From assembly GCA_045580105.1 (NCBI GenBank), contig JAZNNH010000041.1, positions 1 to 22,230 on the forward strand: DNA of 22,230 nt. Reading direction: 5' to 3'. How positions within the stretch are numbered: the stretch's first letter is position 1; the number at the start of each line of letters is the position of its first letter. Shown here piece after piece: positions 14,157-20,102 of the stretch. The notes below the pieces were generated by a model that was not told the origin of the DNA, did not search any database, and saw only the letters and a list, made by a program, of their open reading frames with translations. Made by a program: the position numbers and the translations under genes. The DNA comes from RGIG5579 sp045580105 (lineage in GTDB: Bacteria; Bacillota; Clostridia; Oscillospirales; SIG627).

Positions 14157-14342
14157 ATGAAGGAAAAGAAATATTACATCGCTTTAGATGATTTTGAACG
14201 GCGGGTCGTTGTGAACTGTGTGAATGAAATGCGAAACAAGCTCATTGCCGACGGAAAGTATACCGATGCTTTGGATGAAGTCTTATTAAAGGTTATTCAC
14301 TCAAAACAGAAGAAACTCAAGGTTATTTATAAGGAGGCTTGA
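14157..14342 (+). CDS. 61-residue hypothetical protein of the island
   Basis: This small protein is not recognised. It is a mixed-charge, probably helical chain (MKEKKYYIALDDFERRVVVN, then a basic tail HSKQKKLKVIYK) without membrane or signal segments. Similar small proteins are often found beside TnpV-type genes on mobile elements. It lies between the DUF6809-like gene (one base away) and tnpV, whose AAGGAGG ribosome binding site sits in its last codons, so the three are cotranscribed. Confidence 0.6.
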   Translation: MKEKKYYIALDDFERRVVVNCVNEMRNKLIADGKYTDALDEVLLKVIHSKQKKLKVIYKEA

Positions 14343-14344
14343 TT

Positions 14345-14722
14345 ATGGAGAGAGTTATCTATGACAAGAGTAATGGTTTGTGGTATGAACTGCAGGGGGA
14401 TTATTACATTCCTTGTTTGAAACTGCCGGATGAAGAACAAGTTGAGGTCGGTGTATGGGGTATGCGGCATTTGGAGTATATCAAACATCATCGCAAAGGA
14501 TTTTACACATCATTGCTTGTAGGATGTAATCTTAACCGCTATCTTGCTGATATTAATAGGCAGGCAGAAGAAATGTTCGACACTTTAACAAAAAAGCTCA
14601 AACAAGCGGAAGGCATTACTGAACAACTCAAGGCTGAAAATCAGATTGAATGGGTTGGTCGGATGAATAACATCCGCAACAGAGCAACAGAGATTATAAA
14701 CTATAATATAATTTATAATTAA
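14345..14722 (+). CDS. tnpV: TnpV-like transposon-encoded protein
   Basis: TnpV proteins are small accessory proteins of clostridial mobilizable and conjugative transposons; their role is poorly defined. The 125-residue product shows the family outline: a short beta N-terminus (YELQGDYYIPCLKLPDEE), then a tyrosine/arginine-rich helical part (GMRHLEYIKHHRKGFYTSLL), GCNLNRYLADINRQAEEMFDTL and the late WVGRMNNIRNRATEII. I chose the ATG at 14345, 7 bases after AAGGAGG; a TTG two codons earlier is poorer. No transposase or recombinase accompanies it, so it looks like a remnant or cargo. Confidence 0.75.
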   Translation: MERVIYDKSNGLWYELQGDYYIPCLKLPDEEQVEVGVWGMRHLEYIKHHRKGFYTSLLVGCNLNRYLADINRQAEEMFDTLTKKLKQAEGITEQLKAENQIEWVGRMNNIRNRATEIINYNIIYN

Positions 14723-14836
14723 ACATAAGCGATGGCAGACCTTATATTAAGCATCGGGCGAAGCAAGCTTGCTCCGAATTCAAAACAGTTAAAAATGTAA
14801 TTTTTTGTAACAACTGTCGATTACATCGTCAACGTA
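14723..14836 (+). other. Intergenic tail of the island before the riboswitch promoter
   Basis: No gene is seen. It holds the palindrome AGCAAGCTTGCT near 14763 and a spaced inverted repeat, ACAGTT (14785-14790) and AACTGT (14812-14817). Neither has a clean T run, so a terminator for tnpV is uncertain. This could be an old element border. Confidence 0.35.
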
Positions 14837-14865
14837 TTGACTTTTTAAAAGAAACGTGATATACT
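14837..14865 (+). promoter_or_regulatory. Sigma-A promoter of the first cobalamin leader
   Basis: TTGACT (14837-14842) and TATACT (14860-14865) are separated by 17 bases. The aptamer begins shortly after the predicted start point near 14872. Confidence 0.82.
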
Positions 14866-14884
14866 GATTTAAAATTGAATAACT

Positions 14885-15010
14885 ATCGCAGTTTGGTTCC
14901 GCTTTCATGCGGATGAGAGGCAAGTTCGGTGCAAATCCGTCGCAACAGTTATTACCGTAATTGAATGCTCCGTCATTCATAAGTCGGAATACTCACCAGG
15001 CACAAGCGAA
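14885..15010 (+). promoter_or_regulatory. Cobalamin riboswitch 1 (aptamer)
   Basis: The core has the conserved loop GGTGCAAATCC (14928-14938), a hairpin TGAATG (14962-14967) / CATTCA (14974-14979), and AAGTCGGAATACTCACC (14981-14997), the counterpart of the canonical AAGYCnGGAGACCTGCC box. Together these identify a B12-box cobalamin aptamer. The 5' boundary of the closing helix is not resolved by eye. A terminator and an alternative helix lie downstream, so control is likely transcriptional, with ligand turning the DUF2284 gene off. Confidence 0.88.
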
Positions 15011-15047
15011 GGTATGTGTACGCAAGTACACCACGTTTTTTAACGAG

Positions 15048-15123
15048 AAAAGCGTAGCCGTTTTCGTCAGGTGTTAGGGGAGTTGAATATGCCCTCATTT
15101 TCTGATGCGATTACTACGCTTTT
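15048..15123 (+). promoter_or_regulatory. Candidate antiterminator helix of riboswitch 1
   Basis: AAAAGCGTAG (15048-15057) is perfectly complementary to CTACGCTTTT (15114-15123). The second arm covers the first bases of the terminator stem at 15116-15129, so the two structures are mutually exclusive, the expected design of a transcription-terminating riboswitch. Confidence 0.6.
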
Positions 15124-15153
15124 ATTGTAAGATTACAATAAAGGCGTTTTTTA
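15116..15153 (+). terminator. Riboswitch 1 expression-platform terminator
   Basis: A 14-base-pair stem with one G-U pair (15116-15129 with 15134-15147, loop AGAT) is followed by a T run at 15147-15152. The DUF2284 gene starts 17 bases later, so this hairpin is a regulated leader terminator. Confidence 0.85.
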
Positions 15154-15169
15154 TTTTGGTGACGAAATT

Positions 15170-15979
15170 ATGGATAAGAAGTATTACAAAAAGGACTGCA
15201 TTCTCCTTTTGAAAAACAAGTACATAGAATTACAGTCGCAGGGGTTGACTCGCTATCCTCAGCGTTCGGATTTTGAAAGTCAGGATATTGTAGCGATCAA
15301 AGCAATTCTTGGGCCGTGGCCTCGTGCTTTGGAGATTGCGGGAATTAAACCGCCGAGAGATGAAGACCGATTACAGAAGAACAGAGAGAAGCGCATTCGT
15401 GCTAAGCGTGCTCGTACTGCGGCACGTAAGGCGTTGGAGAAAGAGCGTAAGAATATTATCAGAGCAGCTCATGACGAGGGCTTTTGCGGAGCGGCGATCA
15501 TCGATACGGATAAGATCGTGTTTAACGCAGCATTCCGTCCCTATTGCGAAGAAAACCTTTGCGGTCAGTATGGTGTTAATTACTCCTGCCCGCCCGATTG
15601 CGGAACACCGGAGGAAATGAAACAAAGAGTGTTATCATATAAGAAAGCCTTGGTACTCAGCACCGAGTGGGAAATTGAGGATTTCTCTCAAACCGACAGA
15701 ATCAAAGAGGCCAAGGCACAGCATAACGCCGCAATGCTCCGTCTAATGGAAAAGTTGAAATCGGTCGGATATGATGGCTTTATGGTAGGTGCCAGTGGAT
15801 GCTCGATGTGTAAGCCCTGTAAACTCACAATCGGTGAACCGTGCGAACATACCGATAAAATGTATTCCTGTATGTCTGCATATTGCATCTACGTCAAAAA
15901 GCTTGCCGAGGATTGCAAGATCAATTATGACTACAAAGATAATATACTGCCTTTCTTTGGTATGTATGTTTTTGAATAA
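15170..15979 (+). CDS. DUF2284 cysteine-rich metal-binding protein with N-terminal DNA-binding-like repeat
   Basis: The 269-residue protein has two parts. Residues about 7-62 match the homing-endonuclease-associated repeat type (YPQRSDFE ... LGPWPRALEIAG, 47-58) and continue into a very basic helix (about 65-100, RIRAKRARTAARKALEKERK). Residues about 103-269 form a DUF2284 domain, a predicted metal- or cluster-binding module, with clustered cysteines in ENLCGQYGVNYSCPPDCG, GCSMCKPC and GEPCEH. The role of DUF2284 is unknown. Its position directly behind a cobalamin riboswitch suggests a corrinoid- or cobalt-related job, for instance redox or ligand handling. The ATG has only a weak GGTGA site. 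The first module reappears alone in the protein at 16302. Confidence 0.8.
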   Translation: MDKKYYKKDCILLLKNKYIELQSQGLTRYPQRSDFESQDIVAIKAILGPWPRALEIAGIKPPRDEDRLQKNREKRIRAKRARTAARKALEKERKNIIRAAHDEGFCGAAIIDTDKIVFNAAFRPYCEENLCGQYGVNYSCPPDCGTPEEMKQRVLSYKKALVLSTEWEIEDFSQTDRIKEAKAQHNAAMLRLMEKLKSVGYDGFMVGASGCSMCKPCKLTIGEPCEHTDKMYSCMSAYCIYVKKLAEDCKINYDYKDNILPFFGMYVFE

Positions 15980-16018
15980 GATATTACCGCACTTATCCGT
16001 GCGCTAATATACAAACCG
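15980..16018 (+). other. Short spacer between the DUF2284 gene and riboswitch 2
   Basis: A small CGCAC/GTGCG hairpin (about 15988-16003) without a T run is seen. TAATAT (16005-16010) resembles a -10, but no -35 lies at a suitable distance. The second leader may thus be reached by read-through from the first promoter. Confidence 0.35.
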
Positions 16019-16133
16019 TGTGCGAATCGAAAAGTTGTAAACTGAATAGATCAAGGAATTCGGTGCGAATCCGAAACAACCCCCATTTCCGTGTTTGACT
16101 GTAATGGTCATCAGTCGGGAACCTGTTCGCACA
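16019..16133 (+). promoter_or_regulatory. Cobalamin riboswitch 2 (aptamer)
   Basis: The closing helix TGTGCGAA (16019-16026) / TTCGCACA (16126-16133) brackets the domain. Inside are a TTCGG/CCGAA stem with the conserved loop GGTGCGAATCC (16062-16072), a GACTG (16097-16101) / CAGTC (16112-16116) hairpin, and the CAGTCGGGAACCTG box (16112-16125). It controls the long unit from 16302 onward. Confidence 0.9.
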
Positions 16134-16159
16134 TAAAATAGAATACACCCTTTGGAGAG

Positions 16160-16215
16160 GAGCGTGTGTTCGGAAGCCGCAGATACCTGCGGTATATTTC
16201 CGGCACGCTCTTTTT
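16160..16215 (+). terminator. Riboswitch 2 expression-platform terminator
   Basis: Three stacked stems, GAGCGTG/CACGCTC (16160-16166 with 16204-16210), CGGAA/TTCCG (16171-16175 with 16198-16202) and CCGCAG/CTGCGG (16177-16182 with 16187-16192), are followed by TTTTT at 16211-16215. TGCCGG at 16221-16226 could pair with CCGGCA at 16200-16205 and disrupt it. Confidence 0.8.
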
Positions 16216-16301
16216 GTATTTGCCGGCAAATGGAAAGGAGGCAAAAGCAATCTCTTATAAAGAGGGTTGAAACACAATGATTAGTAAAGGAGGCCTTGTG
16301 A

Positions 16302-16616
16302 GTGACAACCGAAGAAAAAAAGTCCTTGGCAATAGACCTTCTAAGGCAGAAAGCAGAGGAAGTCGGAAGAGTGCCTTATAAGGAGGATTTCGATGAGGCA
16401 ACAAGATCACGAATCAAAGCCTTCCTCGGACCTTGGCCAAGAGCTTTGGAGGCGGCAGGACTGAAAGAGCCGAGACCGATTGCCCCAAAATCGGCAAAGC
16501 GAAAAAAGTCAGCAACCAAATCCAAAAACCAAGCCATTTCGGCACATCAAAAGCTGGAACGGCGCAGAGCAAAACAGGAAGAAAGCAAATCTTCCACAAG
16601 TGACACTACAAAATAA
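16302..16616 (+). CDS. Small basic protein with homing-endonuclease-associated-type repeat
   Basis: The 104-residue protein consists of a single repeat (VPYKEDFDEATRSRIKAF, then LGPWPRALEAAG at 42-53) and a lysine-rich tail (SAKRKKSATKSKNQ). The repeat is near-identical at its core to the N-terminal module of the DUF2284 protein at 15170. Such repeats accompany HNH and homing endonucleases and probably bind DNA, but no nuclease domain is present, so RNA or DNA binding in regulation is a guess. The start is GTG at 16302, 8 bases after AAAGGAGG; a GTG four bases earlier is in another frame that ends quickly. It is the first gene after riboswitch 2 and is followed by the capture protein after 18 bases. 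Confidence 0.7.
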   Translation: MTTEEKKSLAIDLLRQKAEEVGRVPYKEDFDEATRSRIKAFLGPWPRALEAAGLKEPRPIAPKSAKRKKSATKSKNQAISAHQKLERRRAKQEESKSSTSDTTK

Positions 16617-16634
16617 AAAAGGAGAATTTTTGAA

Positions 16635-19409
16635 ATGAACAAGAGAATTCTTAGTATCCTTCTTGCCGTTATTATGGTATTTACGATGATACCGCTGACG
16701 GCAGTTGCAACCGAAAACGATTACGTTTACATTTCCGTAAGCTATGATGATAAGTTTAAAGAGGACAAAAACGGAAAGCCTATGGCTTACATTCCTGTTT
16801 CCTTTGAAGATCTTGCATCCGTTGATTTGAATGAGTATGGTTTAACGGAATATTTATACGATGAAGACGGTGACGGAACCTATGACACTACCGCACTTCA
16901 GCTTATTATCTATGCTCACGAAGAATTGTACGGTGGAGATTGGAGTGACATCACCTTTACCGGCAGTCCCGGAAGCAGCTATTTTGCAGGCGGACTTTTT
17001 GGTCAAGACGAAAATCTTAACTATTATCTCAACGGCCAATATCCCCTTGCAGGTGCCGGTTGGGGCGCAACCTCCGATCAGATCGTCTTAGAGCCGGGCG
17101 ACGTTATCAGTCTTGCCGGTTTTACAAGCTGGGATTTTTATCAGGATTCCGGTTACGGCTTCCATTATTTTGCTGACGAAAACGGCGATATGACCCATAC
17201 TTATACCGCCGAAATGAATGAGGCTTGTGATATTAAGTTAATTAAAGGAACAAAAGATTATGAGTATAATTCCGTTTTCTTTGATGTTCCTGACTATACC
17301 GTTTATTACGGCACCGAACTTTATAACGAAACAGGAAGCGTAACAACGGACGGTGATGCCTGTGCATCCATTACGTTCCCCTCTGCAGGTAAATGGTATT
17401 TGTGGGTTGACGGAGGTTACGGCAACGAATATTCCGAATCCATTGTTTCTGCTCCCGGTTATGCAGAAGTAACTGTTAATGCCAAAGCAGCAGCACGACA
17501 GCCTCAGGACATCAGTGCAACACTTAATGCAACTATGGCTAAACTTGCCGATACCGTAAAAGCACCTGCTTTCGGTACCAACGCAGGTGAATGGACTGTA
17601 TTCAGCCTTGCTCGTGGCGACTATTATAATAAGGATAATGCATACTTTACCGATTACTATAATCGAATTGTAGAAACCGTAAATGAAACCGCCGCATCCG
17701 TTAATATGAACGGTGCGCTTCATAAAAATAAATCTACCGAAAACTCTCGTTTGATTGTTGCTCTTTCTGCTATCGGCAAGGATGCAACCGCCGTTGGAGA
17801 TTGGAACTTGGTTGAAGCATACAGTAAAAACGGTTTCGATTGGGTAAAAAAACAGGGCCTCAACGGCACTATGTGGACTCTTATTGCTCTCGATTCTAAC
17901 AATTACGAAATCAGCGACAGTACCCTCCGTCAGAAATGCGTGGATGAAATCCTTGCAAGACAGCACGATGACGGCGGTTGGGCATTAAGCGCCAATCTTA
18001 CATACGCTTCTGACCCCGATATGACGGGTATGGCTTTACAGGCATTGTATCCTTACCGTGATCAAGAGGCAGTTGCAGCCGCTTGCGCAGAAGCCTTTGA
18101 ATGCCTTTCTAAAATGCAGCACGACAACGGTACCTTTGCTTCGGGCGGAAGTGAATGCTCTGAAAGCTGCGCTTGGGTAATCGTAGCTTGTACAACTTGG
18201 GGCATCAATCCCGACACCGATGCCCGTTTTGTTAAAAACGGAAAGTCTGTCGTTGACGGTCTTTTGAGCCATTATTTAGAGAGTGAAGCACAGTTCCAGC
18301 ATATTGTTGGTGCCGGTGCAAACGGTATGGCTACCGATCAGTCTTGCTACGCTCTTGTAGCATATAACCGCTTTGTGAATAACAAAACCTCTCTGTTTGA
18401 TTACAGCGACGTTGAGTTTGACGGCAAGGCCGAAATTGTACTTGGCAAACCTAAAGCAACTCTCGGTCTTCCTTCTCAGATTACCGATGATATCGGCAAG
18501 ACCTTCAATGCAACTATCAGTATTGACCAGTGGGATAACACCGCAGGATATAAACTCGTTGACTTTGTGATGAACGTTCCCGAAGGACTTAGTATAGCGA
18601 ACGTTACGGTGGGTAATCGCTTTAACGGCGGTTCTGTAAACCATTGGCTTGACAACGGCAAACTTCGTGTCGTTTACTTTGATGCAAATAACCACAACGA
18701 CCTGACCGTCAGCGGTACTGCTTTTCCTGTTCAGTTTTTCACTGTAACTTTTAAAGTGGAGTCTGCAAATGCAGGTGATAAGCTGGATATCAATATGGAA
18801 GGTATGTCCATCAAGCTTACCTCTGATCCGAGCGATGAAAACGCAATGATTGTTGTTGATACCGCTAAAGCGTTCGGAAAAATTGACGTTGTAAAGGGTA
18901 TTTCCTACAGTGCCGTTTGCCTCTATACCGGTGACGACATCGACCTTATTCCTTCCACCAAAAAGGCAGTTGCCGTTTCGGTAGTTGGTATCGAAAATGC
19001 TACCAAGCTTACATACAACGACGGTACAAACGAATACGAATTTAAGTACAGTGCAGAAATTTCCGAAAAGACCGGCGTTGCAACCTATGTTGCCTTGGTG
19101 AATGCCTCGATTGATATGGCACAGTTTGTTAATAAGGCAAATTTCACCTTTACAGAAGACAATGCCAGTGAAATTACCTTTGGTGATTCCAACGGTGACG
19201 GCGTTATCAATGCGCAGGATGCCCTTGCCGCAGTAGATACTTGGCTGCGCAAAACCGATGCGCCTTCCGATGATGAGATCTTGGCACTTAACGTAAACAG
19301 CGACAGCCGCATCAACACATTTGATGCTTTGGGTATTGTAGAAGCCTTTGTTGACGATAGTGAATATCTTATCGTTACCAAAGCAGCATCCCTTACCACA
19401 AACAATTAA
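16635..19409 (+). CDS. Secreted transcobalamin/intrinsic-factor-like protein with cohesin and dockerin domains
   Basis: The 924-residue protein has a signal peptide (cleavage after AVA, residue 25). An N-terminal beta domain follows with a DUF4430-like signature (NYYLNGQYPLAGAGWG, then LEPGDVISLAGF, about 130-165). Residues about 290-590 form an alpha/alpha barrel with QHDDGGW (443), QHDNGTF (495) and MATDQSCYALVAYNR (565-579), as in prenyltransferase/terpenoid-cyclase folds and the alpha domain of intrinsic factor. A cohesin-like beta domain spans about 605-755 and an Ig-like segment about 760-845. A type I dockerin closes the chain (DSNGDGVINAQD and NVNSDSRINTFD, both with calcium-ligand spacing, 850-909). 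There is no LPXTG or membrane anchor. Placed behind a cobalamin riboswitch, it probably binds corrinoids outside the cell and docks onto the cohesin protein encoded next. Substrate is inferred. Confidence 0.8.
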   Translation: MNKRILSILLAVIMVFTMIPLTAVATENDYVYISVSYDDKFKEDKNGKPMAYIPVSFEDLASVDLNEYGLTEYLYDEDGDGTYDTTALQLIIYAHEELYGGDWSDITFTGSPGSSYFAGGLFGQDENLNYYLNGQYPLAGAGWGATSDQIVLEPGDVISLAGFTSWDFYQDSGYGFHYFADENGDMTHTYTAEMNEACDIKLIKGTKDYEYNSVFFDVPDYTVYYGTELYNETGSVTTDGDACASITFPSAGKWYLWVDGGYGNEYSESIVSAPGYAEVTVNAKAAARQPQDISATLNATMAKLADTVKAPAFGTNAGEWTVFSLARGDYYNKDNAYFTDYYNRIVETVNETAASVNMNGALHKNKSTENSRLIVALSAIGKDATAVGDWNLVEAYSKNGFDWVKKQGLNGTMWTLIALDSNNYEISDSTLRQKCVDEILARQHDDGGWALSANLTYASDPDMTGMALQALYPYRDQEAVAAACAEAFECLSKMQHDNGTFASGGSECSESCAWVIVACTTWGINPDTDARFVKNGKSVVDGLLSHYLESEAQFQHIVGAGANGMATDQSCYALVAYNRFVNNKTSLFDYSDVEFDGKAEIVLGKPKATLGLPSQITDDIGKTFNATISIDQWDNTAGYKLVDFVMNVPEGLSIANVTVGNRFNGGSVNHWLDNGKLRVVYFDANNHNDLTVSGTAFPVQFFTVTFKVESANAGDKLDINMEGMSIKLTSDPSDENAMIVVDTAKAFGKIDVVKGISYSAVCLYTGDDIDLIPSTKKAVAVSVVGIENATKLTYNDGTNEYEFKYSAEISEKTGVATYVALVNASIDMAQFVNKANFTFTEDNASEITFGDSNGDGVINAQDALAAVDTWLRKTDAPSDDEILALNVNSDSRINTFDALGIVEAFVDDSEYLIVTKAASLTTNN

Positions 19410-19417
19410 GCGAATGT

Positions 19418-19451
19418 TTTAAGGGGTGGGAGAACCCTCCCACCCCTTAAA
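19418..19451 (+). terminator. Strong intergenic hairpin between capture protein and cohesin gene
   Basis: A perfect 15-base-pair stem (19418-19432 with 19437-19451, loop AACC) follows the stop codon and is trailed only by a weak T-containing stretch. It could be a partial terminator or an RNA-stabilising processing element that sets unequal amounts of the two proteins. Confidence 0.6.
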
Positions 19452-19473
19452 CTTCTTATTAAGGAGAGCGATT

Positions 19474-20100
19474 ATGAGCAAAAGACCAATGAATCCCAAA
19501 ACAAAAAAGAAACTTTTTATCGGTATAGGCGCCGGTGTATTGCTGCTTTTGCTGATACTTGCCCTTCTTTTTATGAACTTCGATAAAATTATAGGCGGTA
19601 CACCTACTCTTACCATTGAAACACCGCAGAAAATAAGCAAAAGTGAATCAGAAGAATTTACTCTTGACGTAACGATTTCCTCTTTTGGAAATGCTATCTA
19701 TCCTGCGGCAAGTATGAGCATATCCTTTGATTCTTCTCGTCTTGAATTTATCGGCGTGGAAGAAGGTAACGTGTTTATTCGCAACGACGAGGGTGATGTT
19801 CCGCAAAAACTCCCGAATTGGAGTTGTAACCCCGAACAAAGCAATAAATCAGGCAAAATCAACATTATGTACCTCGATACTACGGGAGGAAAAAACGCTT
19901 TCAGTAAAGAGCTTCTTGCGGAGGATGATAACGTAGTGCTCCGCCTTAAATTCCGACTTCGTGGTAGTGTGCGAAGCGGCGACATTTGTGATTTGATTTT
20001 TGATGATGCGGTGTTTGCGGCATCGGATGAAACACAAAGTCTCGCAATGACAACCGATACTTTGAAAGTAAGAGATGGTAAAATCGTGATAGGAGAATAA
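19474..20100 (+). CDS. Membrane-anchored cohesin-domain protein
   Basis: The 208-residue protein has a basic cytoplasmic N-terminus (KRPMNPKTKKK), one membrane helix (about residues 14-33) and an extracellular cohesin-type beta domain (about 43-205) with ASMSISFDSSRLEFIGVE, SGKINIMYLD and LRLKFRLRGSVRSGD. The helix lacks a lipobox and a good cleavage site, so it should act as an anchor. A cohesin held at the membrane can bind the dockerin at the end of the preceding 924-residue protein. The start at 19474 follows AAGGAGAG; an upstream GTG at 19426 lies inside the hairpin and is rejected. Its stop is two bases before the next gene. Confidence 0.78.
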   Translation: MSKRPMNPKTKKKLFIGIGAGVLLLLLILALLFMNFDKIIGGTPTLTIETPQKISKSESEEFTLDVTISSFGNAIYPAASMSISFDSSRLEFIGVEEGNVFIRNDEGDVPQKLPNWSCNPEQSNKSGKINIMYLDTTGGKNAFSKELLAEDDNVVLRLKFRLRGSVRSGDICDLIFDDAVFAASDETQSLAMTTDTLKVRDGKIVIGE

Positions 20101-20102
20101 AA

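Noticed and set aside
14723..14836. tnpV terminator or element end repeat at AGCAAGCTTGCT and ACAGTT/AACTGT
   Set aside because: The palindromes are short, lack a clean T run and have no matching partner at the other side of the island.
15980..16018. Separate promoter for riboswitch 2 (TAATAT at 16005-16010)
   Set aside because: No -35 hexamer lies at 16-18 bases, and TTACCG at 15 bases is a poor match. I therefore do not list it as a promoter.
16277..16381. 34-codon frame starting at ATG 16277 in the riboswitch 2 leader
   Set aside because: It overlaps the 16302 gene in another frame, its translation is strongly basic without a family match, and AGAGGG upstream is only a weak site. A leader peptide is possible but unsupported.
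16635..19409. Reading the 924-residue protein as a cellulosomal glycoside hydrolase
   Set aside because: A dockerin suggests this at first, but there is no carbohydrate-active domain. The barrel carries QHDDGGW-type repeats, the N-terminal domain is DUF4430-like and the leader is a cobalamin riboswitch.
16635..19409. Sortase anchoring of the 924-residue protein
   Set aside because: The C-terminus ends in a short polar tail without LPXTG-like motif, hydrophobic helix or basic tail.
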